The notes under the pieces are model-generated. The model saw only the letters and a program-made list of their open reading frames with translations, had not been told where the DNA came from and did no database searches. This document shows positions 8,971 through 18,410 of a stretch of 64,000 nucleotides of DNA, in pieces (the first letter of the stretch is position 1; the number at the start of each line of letters is the position of its first letter). Position numbers and translations under genes: made by a program. Where the stretch lies: positions 62,001-126,000 of the forward strand of contig NZ_JAATJG010000010.1 in NCBI RefSeq assembly GCF_011927765.1, written 5' to 3'. Origin of the DNA: Wenyingzhuangia aestuarii (GTDB lineage: Bacteria > Bacteroidota > Bacteroidia > Flavobacteriales > Flavobacteriaceae).

Positions 8971-9438
8971 TTGATAAAAAACACTTTTTTAAATGTAGTA
9001 TTGGTGTATCCTCAAATACCAAACAATACTGGGAATATTGGTCGTTTGTGTGTAGGATGTAATGCTAAATTACATTTGGTAAAACCTTTAGGTTTTGAAA
9101 TTACGGATACCAAAGTAAAAAGAGCAGGTTTAGATTATTGGAAAGATTTAGATCTAACCATTCATGAATCTTTTGAAGATTTGTTAAAAATAATTCCTAA
9201 TAAAGACCGTATGTTTTTATTATCAGCTAGAGCATCAATATCCATTTATCAAACTAGTTTTAAACAAGGTGATTGGTTAATTTTTGGAAAAGAGGCAGAA
9301 GGGCTGTCTTCTGAAATTCAAGAGCAATTTAAAACAGGATTAAGAACCATTCCTTTTCCTGGACCTATCCGAAGTTTTAATTTAGGAAATGCCGTAGCAA
9401 TGGTTTTAGGAGAATCTATTAGACAATTAGAATCTTAG
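8971..9438 (+). CDS. trmL: tRNA (cytidine/uridine(34)-2'-O)-methyltransferase TrmL
   Basis: This 155-residue SPOUT-fold enzyme methylates the ribose of the wobble nucleotide of tRNA-Leu. It carries the family N-terminus VLVYPQIPNNTGNIGRLC, the central IFGKEAEGLS motif and the C-terminal knot segment RSFNLGNAVAM. The start is a TTG at 8971: upstream in frame there is a TAG at 8944-8946 and no ATG lies between, while starting any later would remove the first beta strand. The length agrees with the family (about 155). It converges on the DUF1304 gene with a single base between stop codons and no obvious terminator. Confidence 0.93.
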   Translation: MIKNTFLNVVLVYPQIPNNTGNIGRLCVGCNAKLHLVKPLGFEITDTKVKRAGLDYWKDLDLTIHESFEDLLKIIPNKDRMFLLSARASISIYQTSFKQGDWLIFGKEAEGLSSEIQEQFKTGLRTIPFPGPIRSFNLGNAVAMVLGESIRQLES

Positions 9439-9439
9439 T

Positions 9440-9802
9440 TTATTGAAGTAAAACAAATACTAAAGCTAGAATAGCAGGTACTGCCTGAGTTATAAATATT
9501 TTTTTACTGACGGTAAGTCCTCCATAAATTCCGGCAATAACTACACAACTCAAAAAGAAAACACTAATATTAATAGACCATTCTTGACTAGGTATTAGCA
9601 AAGACCAAATTAAACCAGCAGCTAAAAAGCCATTGTACAAACCTTGGTTTGCTGCCATTGCTTTGGTAGGAGTAAATAAGTTTTTGGGTAATGTTGTAAA
9701 AGTTTTTTTTCCGATAGTTTCCCATGCAAACATTTCAAAATATAAAATATATAAATGCTCTATAGCAATAAAGGCTATTAAGATGTTTGAAATGATGCTC
9801 AT
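9440..9802 (-). CDS. DUF1304 family four-helix membrane protein
   Basis: This 120-residue hydrophobic protein has four predicted membrane helices (about residues 3-23, 50-70, 75-92 and 100-119). The N-terminal segment IAIEHLYILYFEMFAW and the motif NQGLYNGFLAAGL are typical of DUF1304. The function is unknown. It lies between trmL (convergent) and the glycosyltransferase gene, whose stop is 43 bp upstream. No partner gene suggests a role. Confidence 0.88.
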   Translation of the reverse strand: MSIISNILIAFIAIEHLYILYFEMFAWETIGKKTFTTLPKNLFTPTKAMAANQGLYNGFLAAGLIWSLLIPSQEWSINISVFFLSCVVIAGIYGGLTVSKKIFITQAVPAILALVFVLLQ

Positions 9803-9844
9803 AATTCTTTTTTAGGAATTATTAAAAGTACATAAAATTTAGAC

Positions 9845-10831
9845 TTAAGAATAATTCTTTAAAATTTTATCTATAATCATTTCAGTTTCATCAGAGTAAT
9901 CAACAGGAATATATTGTTCTTCTACAATCCATTCATGCACTATTTGTATGTATTTGGTTTTTAATTTTTTAATAATAGGAACTCCAAAGGTTTTTAAAGC
10001 AGCTGCATTGCATTGTTGTTCGTATTGATTTTTCATAGGAACAACCAGTAATTTTTTTCGTAAGTACAAAGCTTCTGCAGGAGTTTCAAAACCAGCACCA
10101 CAAATAATACCTTTACAAGTCTCAAAACTATTAATAAAAGCTTGGTTGTTAACAGGTTCTATAAACATGTTTTTGTGATAATATGATTTTTGAGTGTGTT
10201 TAGAAAAAATATGCCAAACAGTATCTTTAAAATTACTAAAAAACTCAATCAATTTCTCATCTCCATAAGCAGGTAAATAAACCGTATAATGATTTCCATT
10301 AATTGGTTTTAAGTCTCTTATTTCTTTGCGGATTACAGGAGTAAAAATTTGTGAATTGTATTTTTCAAAATGAAATCCAAAATAAGTATCGGTAGGAGCA
10401 TAGCGTTTTAGTATACGCTCTCCAATTACATCTCTTTTTTTAGATTTAGGGCTTTCTTTTGCGTTTACAGCAGCCTGATGACTCATAGAAACACAAGGAA
10501 TCTTGTTTAGTTTGGCTGCCCAAGCAGAAAGAGGTTCAAAATCATTAATTACCAAATCATATTGAGTAATATTAATTTTGTTCATTTCTTTTCTAAAGAG
10601 TTTAAGGTCGGAGTTTTTTATAGTTTTCCATAAGTCTACACCACCTCTTTTTCCAAAAATAAAACTAAGTCCTTGGAGTTGATATTTGATAGGAAAAGGA
10701 AGTTTAACATCTGCCTGAACTCCACTAACTAAAATATCAAGATTTACTTTTTGTTGTAGCAAAGGTACAATGTCTCTTGCCCTACTTAAATGTCCGTTAC
10801 CCGTTCCTTGAATTGCATATAAAACTTTCAT
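9845..10831 (-). CDS. glycosyltransferase of the MJ1255/GT28-like family
   Basis: This 328-residue protein starts MKVLYAIQGTGNGHLSRA, the Gly-rich N-terminal loop of GT-B glycosyltransferases in this family, and has the nucleotide-sugar binding region IICGAGFETPAEAL at about 233-247 followed by VVPMKNQYEQ, as in GT28/MGDG-synthase-like enzymes. The acceptor is unknown. Its ATG overlaps by one base the stop of the upstream metallophosphoesterase gene (TAATG), which points to translational coupling. The pair may act on a common lipid or cell-envelope glycan; that is inference. A degenerate copy of part of this gene lies at 8761-8850. Confidence 0.85.
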   Translation of the reverse strand: MKVLYAIQGTGNGHLSRARDIVPLLQQKVNLDILVSGVQADVKLPFPIKYQLQGLSFIFGKRGGVDLWKTIKNSDLKLFRKEMNKINITQYDLVINDFEPLSAWAAKLNKIPCVSMSHQAAVNAKESPKSKKRDVIGERILKRYAPTDTYFGFHFEKYNSQIFTPVIRKEIRDLKPINGNHYTVYLPAYGDEKLIEFFSNFKDTVWHIFSKHTQKSYYHKNMFIEPVNNQAFINSFETCKGIICGAGFETPAEALYLRKKLLVVPMKNQYEQQCNAAALKTFGVPIIKKLKTKYIQIVHEWIVEEQYIPVDYSDETEMIIDKILKNYS

Positions 10832-11730
10832 TAATTCTTAAGAGTTTTAGCACTAATAACATTCATTTCTTTAATCAGTTCTTGAAATAAATCTTTGTTT
10901 TTTAAATCGGCTTTTCCTAAATCATTTTCTAAATCATGATCAGTCGGCTTTAGTTTTTGAGCAATTTGATCTTCTTGATAATGATAAATAGACCACTCTT
11001 TGTTGTTGTATTCTAAAGCGGTTAAGTTTTCAATCCAATCTCCAGAATTTAAATACTCAATAGATTGGTTGTTTTTAGTAATAACTCTGTGTTGAGGTTG
11101 ATGAATATGTCCACAAATCACATAGTCATATTCATTTAAAAAAGCAATATCAGCAGCCGTGTCTTCAAAATTATTGATGTGTTTTACGGCAGATTTTACG
11201 CTGTTTTTAATTTTTTTAGAAAAAGAAATACGACCTCTGCCTAGTATTTTTTCGCTTACCCAATTGGTAAGGGTGTTAATCATAATAAGCAAGTCGTAAC
11301 CCACTCCACCAAGTTTAGCTAACCACTTAGAGTGTTGCATGGTTACATCAAAAACATCTCCATGAAAAAACCAAGCTTTTTTACCATCTAATTCAAGTAC
11401 TAATTTGTTAACTAACTGAAAATTTCCTATTTCAAAACCTACAAATTTACGAAGCATTTCATCGTGATTTCCTGTAATGTAATACACCTCCGTTCCTTTT
11501 GTAACCAAAGAGGTAATGTATTTTATTACTTTCATATGTGGTTTTGGAAAATACCTTTTTTTAAACTGCCAGATATCTATAATATCTCCGTTAAGAATTA
11601 ACTTTTTTGGCTCAATAGTTTTTAAATAGTTTAACAACTCTTTAGCTCTAGATCCATAGGTACCTAGGTGTATGTCAGAAACAACTACGACATCTACTTT
11701 TCTTTTTTGTTTCTTTTTTGATGTAGGCAT
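10831..11730 (-). CDS. metallophosphoesterase, UDP-2,3-diacylglucosamine diphosphatase (LpxH)-like
   Basis: This 299-residue protein has all the calcineurin-like metal-binding motifs in order: VVSDIHLG (~15-22), LNGDIIDIW (~44-52), ITGNHDE (~83-89), FFHGDVFD (~115-122) and CGHIHQPQ (~202-209). It resembles LpxH but is longer and has a C-terminal Lys-rich tail. LpxH hydrolyses UDP-diacylglucosamine in lipid A synthesis; whether this copy does so, or acts on another phosphoester, is open. The stop codon overlaps the start of the following glycosyltransferase by one base, so the two products are likely made together. Confidence 0.85.
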   Translation of the reverse strand: MPTSKKKQKRKVDVVVVSDIHLGTYGSRAKELLNYLKTIEPKKLILNGDIIDIWQFKKRYFPKPHMKVIKYITSLVTKGTEVYYITGNHDEMLRKFVGFEIGNFQLVNKLVLELDGKKAWFFHGDVFDVTMQHSKWLAKLGGVGYDLLIMINTLTNWVSEKILGRGRISFSKKIKNSVKSAVKHINNFEDTAADIAFLNEYDYVICGHIHQPQHRVITKNNQSIEYLNSGDWIENLTALEYNNKEWSIYHYQEDQIAQKLKPTDHDLENDLGKADLKNKDLFQELIKEMNVISAKTLKN

Positions 11731-11946
11731 AAAATATAATGATTTTAATCCTACAAACGTATGCTAAGATTGTTAAAGCCAATTTAACTAAAGGTTATTA
11801 TATACTACATTTTGTATAGGTTATGTGTTAAGAGCATGTAAAGTAGAACGTTGGTTTAACTGTTAAAAAACGTATTGTAATTATGAAGTGAAATAAAATG
11901 AATCCCTATTATATTTCATATATTTGGAATACTAAGAAAGCAAAAT

Positions 11947-13935
11947 TTGGGAAAACATAGACTTATAAGTTCAGAGGAGATTAAATTGTTGCAATCTCAA
12001 GGTTGTAATTCAGAAAATTGGAATCAACTATATATAAAAGATACTACTGATTTATCAAGAATTAGTAATGTAGAGTTTTCGGGAAATATATATATATCTG
12101 ATATTAATGGTGATAGAGAGTTTTATGGAGGTATTGTAAAGAAAAACGCTATAAAAGATGTACACCTGCATAACTGTAAAATTGGAGATAATCCTTTTAT
12201 AAATAATGTAAAAAGTTACATAGCTAACTATGAAATAGGGAACAATGTATTAATAGATAATGTTGATATTATTGCTGTTAATGGAGAGTCTAGCTTTGGA
12301 AACGGAGTTAGTGTAGATGTAATTAATGAAGGTGGTGGTAGAGATATTCCTATTTTTAATCAGTTATCTGCTCAAGTAGCTTATTTGTTAGCACTGTACA
12401 GACACAAAACAGTTTTAATTGATGAGTTAAAAAGAATGATAGAGAAGTATACAAGCTCTATTACAGCAACCGTAGGTAAAATAGGTGATGATGTTAAAAT
12501 ATTAAATACAAATACAATTAAAGATGTTTGTATTGGAGATGGAGCTTCTATTAAATCTGTATCAAAATTAATCAACGGATCTATTAATTCTACCAATACA
12601 TCTAAAGTATATATTGGTACTGGGGTAATGGCTACCAATTTTATTATATCTAGCGATTCTAGTGTAGATAATTCTTCAATATTATCTAATTGTTTTATTG
12701 GTCAAGGTTGTCAAATAGATAAGCATTACTCTATAGAACATTCAATATTTTTTGCCAATTGTCAAGGTTTTAACGGAGAGGCTTGTTCTGTATTTGCAGG
12801 ACCTTATACGGTTACACATCATAAATCTACATTGTTAATTGCTAGTTTATTTTCGTTTATGAATGCAGGTAGTGGTTCTAACCAAAGTAATCATATGTAT
12901 AAATTAGGACCAATTCATCAAGGAATTATGGAGCGTGGTGCTAAAACAACAAGTGATTCTTATGTGCTATGGCCGTCTAAAATAGGACCTTTTACCTTGG
13001 TTATGGGGAGGCATTATCAACATGTAGATTCTTCAGAATTTCCGTTTTCTTACCTAATAGAAGATAAAAACAAATCATATTTAGTTCCGGGAGCTAATTT
13101 AAAAAGCGTAGGTACAGTCCGTGATGCTCAGAAATGGCCAAAACGAGATAATAGAGCAACGGATAATAGAATGGATATTATCAACTTTAACTTATTAAGT
13201 CCTTATACCATTCATAAAGCAACAAAAGGGTTAAAGCATTTGTATGATATTTTAGAAATTTCTGGAGATAAACTAGAGGAGTATAATTACCGTGATATGG
13301 TGATTAAAAAATCAAGTTTACACAGCGGAATTAGAATGTACAATACGGTAATAAACAAGTTTTTAGGAAATTCAATTATTAGTAGGGTAGAAAATGAAAA
13401 GATTGACACTATTGATGATTTACGAAATATATTAAAACCCAAATCTACAATTGGGCAAGGTAAATGGATAGATGTTAGCGGTTTGTTATGCCCTATTTCA
13501 GCTTTAAATCTTTTTGTGGATAAAGTAGAAAGATTAGAGGTAAATACAATTAATGATGTTATAGAAGAACTAAATGTAATTAATGATAATTATTATGATT
13601 ACGAATGGAACTGGGCTGTTGATTTGTTAGAAACGTATTATAGAATTAAAATAAGTACAATAACTAAAGATGAATTTGTTTGTATTGTAGAAAAATGGAA
13701 AAAATCGGTTGTAGAGCTAGACAAAATGCTTTATAAAGATGCTAGTAAAGAATTTGCATTACATACACATGTAAGTTTTGGAGCAGATGGAAATGAAGAA
13801 GAAAGATTAGCAGATTTTAAGAGTGTAAGAGGTGTTTTTGAAAATAATTCTACTGTTGTAGAAATTTTAAATCACATAGAGAGAAAAGAAAAGTTAGGTG
13901 ATAAAATAATAGCACAAATTAAAGAGATTAAATAA
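11947..13935 (+). CDS. DUF4954 left-handed beta-helix protein
   Basis: This 662-residue cytosolic protein contains many hexapeptide-like turns (DVHLHNCKIGDN, NYEIGNNVLIDNV, DVCIGDGASIKSV, SSVDNSSILSNCFIGQGC) between about residues 45 and 290. These are the hallmark of left-handed beta-helix acyl- and nucleotidyltransferases such as LpxA and GlmU. The C-terminal ~300 residues are helical. It fits the Bacteroidota family DUF4954, of unknown function. The start is a TTG at 11947, because an in-frame TAA lies at 11929-11931 and there is no ATG. glmS begins 6 bp after the stop, which suggests a role linked to amino-sugar metabolism. Confidence 0.85.
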   Translation: MGKHRLISSEEIKLLQSQGCNSENWNQLYIKDTTDLSRISNVEFSGNIYISDINGDREFYGGIVKKNAIKDVHLHNCKIGDNPFINNVKSYIANYEIGNNVLIDNVDIIAVNGESSFGNGVSVDVINEGGGRDIPIFNQLSAQVAYLLALYRHKTVLIDELKRMIEKYTSSITATVGKIGDDVKILNTNTIKDVCIGDGASIKSVSKLINGSINSTNTSKVYIGTGVMATNFIISSDSSVDNSSILSNCFIGQGCQIDKHYSIEHSIFFANCQGFNGEACSVFAGPYTVTHHKSTLLIASLFSFMNAGSGSNQSNHMYKLGPIHQGIMERGAKTTSDSYVLWPSKIGPFTLVMGRHYQHVDSSEFPFSYLIEDKNKSYLVPGANLKSVGTVRDAQKWPKRDNRATDNRMDIINFNLLSPYTIHKATKGLKHLYDILEISGDKLEEYNYRDMVIKKSSLHSGIRMYNTVINKFLGNSIISRVENEKIDTIDDLRNILKPKSTIGQGKWIDVSGLLCPISALNLFVDKVERLEVNTINDVIEELNVINDNYYDYEWNWAVDLLETYYRIKISTITKDEFVCIVEKWKKSVVELDKMLYKDASKEFALHTHVSFGADGNEEERLADFKSVRGVFENNSTVVEILNHIERKEKLGDKIIAQIKEIK

Positions 13936-13941
13936 AAGCTT

Positions 13942-15786
13942 ATGTGTGGAATTGTAGGGTATATAGGAGCTAAAAAGGCAGCTACTGTTTTAGTTGAGGG
14001 ATTAAAAAAATTGGAATACCGTGGGTATGACAGTGCAGGAATTGCTGTTTTAGATAAAGATATTTTAGTTTATAAACAACCAGGTAAAGTTGTAAACCTA
14101 GAAGAAAGTATTGATGAAAAGGTAGAAGGACTTACTATGGGAATTGCGCATACTCGTTGGGCAACTCATGGAGAACCTACCCAAGAAAACGCACATCCTC
14201 ATAAATCTAATAACGATGAAATTGTTATTGTGCACAATGGGATTATTGAAAACTACAAGTTTTTAAAAGATGAGTTGTTAGATCATGGATTTTCTTTTTT
14301 AGGACAAACAGATACAGAAGTTTTAGTTAACTACATTCAGTTTGTACAAGACAAAGAAAAATTAAATATAGAAGATGCAGTTAAAAAAGCATTGCAAAAT
14401 GTAAACGGAGCTTATGCTTTGGCTGTGATAGATAAAAAAGAGCCAAGTAAAATGGTGGTTACCAGAAAAGGTAGTCCATTAGCTATAGGTTTAACAGAAA
14501 CAAATGATGAGTTTTATGTAGCTTCTGATGCAATTCCTATTATTGAGTACACACAATCTTTAGTGTACTTAAATGATGATGAAATTGTTGTTTTAGAAAG
14601 AGGTAAAAAAATGAAAGTTACCGATATCTATGGTGTAGAAAAATCATATAAAGTAAAAAACTTAGATTTAAACCTAGATAAGGTCAGTAAGGGGGATTAT
14701 GAGCATTACATGTTAAAAGAAATTTTTGAACAACCCTCAACAATAAAAAACACTTTATTTAGTCACTTAAACACAGAGAACGCTAATATTCATTTTGAAA
14801 ATTTAGATGAATTAAAAGATAAATTGGTAAAAGCAAGCAGAATTATTATTGTGTCTTGTGGTACTTCTTGGCATGCTGGAATTGTAGGGGAATATATTAT
14901 TGAAGAATTGGCAAGAATACCTGTAGAGGTAGAGTATGCATCAGAATTTAGATATAGAAATCCAATTATTACTAAAGATGATATTGTTATGGCTATTTCT
15001 CAATCCGGAGAAACAGCAGATACTTTAGCAGCTTTACGTTACTCTAAAGCACAAGGAGCAACTACGTTCTGTATTTGTAACGTATTTAATTCTTCTATGG
15101 CTAGAGAGTGTGATTTTACAGCTTATACATATGCGGGTGCAGAAATAGGAGTTGCATCAACAAAAGCGTTTACAGCACAAGTGGCGGTAGTTTCTTTATT
15201 GGCAATCCAGTTAGGTTTAGAAAGAAATGAAATTTCTCAAGAAAAAGCGAATGCTTTGGTAAAAGAAATTAAAACAATACCTTCTGTTGTCAATCAAATA
15301 TTTGCTACAGATGATCATATTAAAACAGTAGCTAAAAATTATACAGAGACTACAAGTTTCTTGTTTTTAGGTAGAGGGATTAATTTTCCAATAGCTTTAG
15401 AAGGAGCTTTAAAATTAAAAGAAATTTCTTACATACATGCAGAAGGGTATCCAGCAGCAGAAATGAAGCACGGTCCTATTGCTATGATTGAGGAGTCTTT
15501 ACCAACAGTAATTATTGCTACAAATAATGAGTACTACGATAAATTAGTTTCGAATGCTCAAGAAGTAAAAGCTAGAAAAGGACCAATTATTGCCGTTGTA
15601 AACGATGATGATAATGAAATGATTGATACTGCGGATTATGTATTTAAAGTACCAAGAGTTTCTGATATGTTACAACCAATAGTGGCTGTAATTCCGTTAC
15701 AATTGTTTTCTTACCACGTAGCTGTTTTAAAAGGATGTAATGTAGATCAACCAAGAAATTTAGCAAAATCTGTTACGGTAGAATAG
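13942..15786 (+). CDS. glmS: glutamine--fructose-6-phosphate aminotransferase (isomerizing)
   Basis: This 614-residue enzyme makes glucosamine-6-phosphate, the first step to UDP-GlcNAc for peptidoglycan and LPS. The N-terminal nucleophile Cys2 follows the initiator Met (MCGIVGYIG), the glutaminase domain spans ~2-230 (HTRWATHGEPTQENAHPH, HNGIIENY), and two SIS domains follow (SCGTSWHAG..., SQSGETADTLAAL, ASTKAFTAQ; then GRGINFPIALEGALKLKEISYIHAEGY). The C-terminus ends NLAKSVTVE as expected. It sits 6 bp after the DUF4954 gene and is followed by a strong bidirectional terminator. Confidence 0.98.
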   Translation: MCGIVGYIGAKKAATVLVEGLKKLEYRGYDSAGIAVLDKDILVYKQPGKVVNLEESIDEKVEGLTMGIAHTRWATHGEPTQENAHPHKSNNDEIVIVHNGIIENYKFLKDELLDHGFSFLGQTDTEVLVNYIQFVQDKEKLNIEDAVKKALQNVNGAYALAVIDKKEPSKMVVTRKGSPLAIGLTETNDEFYVASDAIPIIEYTQSLVYLNDDEIVVLERGKKMKVTDIYGVEKSYKVKNLDLNLDKVSKGDYEHYMLKEIFEQPSTIKNTLFSHLNTENANIHFENLDELKDKLVKASRIIIVSCGTSWHAGIVGEYIIEELARIPVEVEYASEFRYRNPIITKDDIVMAISQSGETADTLAALRYSKAQGATTFCICNVFNSSMARECDFTAYTYAGAEIGVASTKAFTAQVAVVSLLAIQLGLERNEISQEKANALVKEIKTIPSVVNQIFATDDHIKTVAKNYTETTSFLFLGRGINFPIALEGALKLKEISYIHAEGYPAAEMKHGPIAMIEESLPTVIIATNNEYYDKLVSNAQEVKARKGPIIAVVNDDDNEMIDTADYVFKVPRVSDMLQPIVAVIPLQLFSYHVAVLKGCNVDQPRNLAKSVTVE

Positions 15787-15803
15787 TAACAAAAATAAAA
15801 TCA

Positions 15804-15840
15804 ATACAAAAGGCTGTCTATATAGATAGCCTTTTGTATT
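15804..15840. terminator. bidirectional terminator between glmS and the glutamate-synthase-like gene
   Basis: A nearly symmetric hairpin has 13-bp arms AATACAAAAGGCT / AGCCTTTTGTATT plus an inner TCTA/TAGA stem. It lies between two convergent genes, 18 bp after one stop and 11 bp from the other, so it can end both transcripts. Confidence 0.8.
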
Positions 15841-15850
15841 ATAGAGAGTT

Positions 15851-17416
15851 TTACTGATCTACAAGGTATAGGTGTTTATCATCTTTATCTTTCAAATACT
15901 CACCAGGACTAACATCTGGATAAATTTGACTATAGGTTAAAACTTCATTCATTTCAACTCTTCTGCTAATGTGTTCACGTTTTAATTCACTAGGTTCTGT
16001 AAGCCCAGAAGCGGCCAACAATTCTAAGAAACTTTTAATGGTTTCTTTGTGATAATTAGCCACTCTTTGTGATTTATCTTTTACGACTAATCCTTTCATT
16101 AAATCTTTATTCTGTGTAGCAACACCAACCGGACAAGTGTTTCTGTTACATTGTAAGGCCTGAATACAACCTGTAGCCATCATCATGGCACGTGCACTGT
16201 TAATCATATCTGCACCTACAGCAATTAATCTAGCCATATGGAAACTAGTAAACACTTTACCAGATGCAATAACTTTAATATCTTTTTTTAAATCGTAACC
16301 AATTAGTGTATCAATGGCAAAAGTTAATCCATCTCTTAAGGGCATTCCTACAGAATTAGAGAATTCTACCGGAGCAGCACCTGTACCACCTTCACCACCA
16401 TCTATGGTAATAAAATCGGGTTTAATTCCTGTTTGAATCATGGCTTTACAGATGTCTATAAATTCTGATTTTTTTCCGATACATATTTTAAAACCAATAG
16501 GCTTTCCTCCAGAAAGATCTCTAAGTTTTTTAATAAAAGACATCAATTCAACAGGGTTGCTAAAAGCAGTATGTCCGGGAGGAGACATCACATCTGTATG
16601 AGGTTTTATATGTCGTATAGCGGCAATTTCTACAGTGTTTTTTGATGCGGGTAAAATTCCTCCATGTCCGGGTTTGGCACCTTGAGAAATTTTAATTTCA
16701 ATCATTTTTACATTTTCAAGAGTAGCATTTTCTTTGAACCTTTCAGGATTAAAATTTCCATCTTGGGTTCTACAACCAAAATATCCTGTTCCTATTTGCC
16801 ATATCAAATCTCCTCCAGGTCCTTTGTGATAAGGGCTAATTCCTCCTTCACCTGTATTATGAGCAAATCCACCCATTTTAGCTCCTGTATTCATGGCTAA
16901 AACAGCATTTTTACTTAAAGAACCAAAGCTCATGGCAGAAATATTTAAGATACTAGCAGAGTAGGGTTGCAAACAATCTTTTCCCCCCACTAAAACTCTA
17001 GGTTCACAATCTAAACAATGATGATTTTTTGCATAAATAGAATGTTCTATCCACTCATAACCTGCACTATAAACATCTAACTGTGTACCAAAAGGAGTGG
17101 TGTCGTTTGTTTTTTTAGAGCGTTCGTAGATTAAATTACGATGTAGTCTGTCAATAGGTCTTCCTTCTGTATCTGTTTCTACAAAATACTGCATAATTTC
17201 AGGACGAATCTTTTCTAATAGATATCTAATATTCCCAATAACAGGAAAGTTTCTTCGTATGGTGTGTTTGGTTTGAAATAGATCAAACAAGCCTAAAGAA
17301 ACAATAGGTAGAATAAAAATAAATGTCCACAAGACAGCAGGTGTTTTTATGGAAATTAAAGTAACTCCAAGAACTGTAGCTGTAGAAAGTACAGTAAATA
17401 TTTTTCTAGCTTTCAT
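15851..17416 (-). CDS. FMN-binding glutamate synthase domain protein (stand-alone GltB central domain)
   Basis: This 521-residue protein has two N-terminal hydrophobic segments (~8-45), then the FMN/2-oxoglutarate barrel of ferredoxin-type glutamate synthase: SAMSFGSLSKNAV, KPGHGGILPASK, SPPGHTAFSNP, DGGEGGTGAAP, and the 3Fe-4S cluster cysteines in CIQALQCNRNTCPVGVA. It lacks the glutaminase domain and the beta-helix domain of full GltB, so it cannot use glutamine as such. Stand-alone proteins of this kind are widespread, and their reaction is not settled. The N-terminal membrane segments suggest attachment to the inner membrane. It is convergent with glmS. Confidence 0.88.
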   Translation of the reverse strand: MKARKIFTVLSTATVLGVTLISIKTPAVLWTFIFILPIVSLGLFDLFQTKHTIRRNFPVIGNIRYLLEKIRPEIMQYFVETDTEGRPIDRLHRNLIYERSKKTNDTTPFGTQLDVYSAGYEWIEHSIYAKNHHCLDCEPRVLVGGKDCLQPYSASILNISAMSFGSLSKNAVLAMNTGAKMGGFAHNTGEGGISPYHKGPGGDLIWQIGTGYFGCRTQDGNFNPERFKENATLENVKMIEIKISQGAKPGHGGILPASKNTVEIAAIRHIKPHTDVMSPPGHTAFSNPVELMSFIKKLRDLSGGKPIGFKICIGKKSEFIDICKAMIQTGIKPDFITIDGGEGGTGAAPVEFSNSVGMPLRDGLTFAIDTLIGYDLKKDIKVIASGKVFTSFHMARLIAVGADMINSARAMMMATGCIQALQCNRNTCPVGVATQNKDLMKGLVVKDKSQRVANYHKETIKSFLELLAASGLTEPSELKREHISRRVEMNEVLTYSQIYPDVSPGEYLKDKDDKHLYLVDQ

Positions 17417-17499
17417 ACGATAAAATTATAAAACAGAATGTCCTGTTTAATGTTAACATGATAAAGCTAAATCTATACCAAAATAGAGTTTATAGAGTC

Positions 17500-18405
17500 C
17501 TATTTTTCTAATTTAGAGTCAATATTCTTGATAATTTCAGAAACATCTGTTAAGTAATCAAACCAAAGAGTTTTTTCATCTCTTTTAAACCAAGTCATTT
17601 GTCTTTTTGCAAAACGTCTAGAGTTTTTCTTGATTTCTTGTACAGCAAAATCAAAGTCAGTTTTTTCATCAAAAAAATCAAAAAGTTCTCTGTATCCAAC
17701 GGTTTGTAACGCATTTAATTCTTTTAAAGGATACAATTCTTTAGCTTCTTTTAACAAGCCTCTATCTAGCATAATATCAACCCTACGATTAATTCTATCG
17801 TATATAATTTCCCTATCGGCAGTCAATCCAATTTTAATAGGATTAAAGTTTCTAGGAGTTTTAGGTTTGTTTTTAAAAGAACTATACGTTTGTCCACTAC
17901 CGATACAAACTTCTAAAGCTCTAATAATTCTATGAGGATTGTCTAAGGCAATTTGTTTATAGGTTTCTAAATCTAACTCCTTTAATTGATTTTGTAAACT
18001 CTCTAGACCTTTGGTTTCTAGTTTTTTATTTAAAGTTTCTCTAATAGTAGGATCAATAGTAGGAAAGTAGTCCAAGCCGTTAAGAACAGCATCTACATAC
18101 AAACCACTACCACCTACCATAATGACTATTTTGTGTTTGGCAAATAAGTCATCTAACTTTTCTAAGGCTTCACGTTCAAAGTGTCCAACGCTATATTCTT
18201 GATGAATACTTTTATTTTGTATAAAATGATGAAGTGCTGCTGCTTGTTCTTCGGGTTCTGGAACGGCAGTACCAATGGTCATTTCTTTAAAGAACTGTCT
18301 AGAGTCACAAGAAATAATTTCTGTATTAAAATGCTGAGCTAATTTTATGCTCAATGCAGTTTTTCCAATAGCTGTTGGTCCTACAATGGTAATTAAGTAC
18401 TTCAT
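17500..18405 (-). CDS. miaA: tRNA dimethylallyltransferase MiaA
   Basis: This enzyme adds a dimethylallyl group to A37 of tRNAs reading UNN codons. It starts MKYLITIVGPTAIGKT with the P-loop, then SCDSRQFFKEMTIGTAVP, GGSGLYVDAVLNGLD, NPHRIIRALEV, and ends in the tRNA-binding region with RRFAKRQMTWFKRD. I chose the ATG at 18405, giving 301 residues. The frame is open upstream to 18438, but that would add MPQLWRTLINL and overlap the preceding ion-channel gene, whereas 18405 lies 6 bp after that gene's stop and gives the usual N-terminus. Confidence 0.95.
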   Translation of the reverse strand: MKYLITIVGPTAIGKTALSIKLAQHFNTEIISCDSRQFFKEMTIGTAVPEPEEQAAALHHFIQNKSIHQEYSVGHFEREALEKLDDLFAKHKIVIMVGGSGLYVDAVLNGLDYFPTIDPTIRETLNKKLETKGLESLQNQLKELDLETYKQIALDNPHRIIRALEVCIGSGQTYSSFKNKPKTPRNFNPIKIGLTADREIIYDRINRRVDIMLDRGLLKEAKELYPLKELNALQTVGYRELFDFFDEKTDFDFAVQEIKKNSRRFAKRQMTWFKRDEKTLWFDYLTDVSEIIKNIDSKLEK

Positions 18406-18410
18406 TAAAT

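Noticed and set aside
17630-17935. 101-codon open frame on the plus strand inside miaA
   Set aside because: Antisense to a well conserved gene; no promoter, domain or signal sequence.
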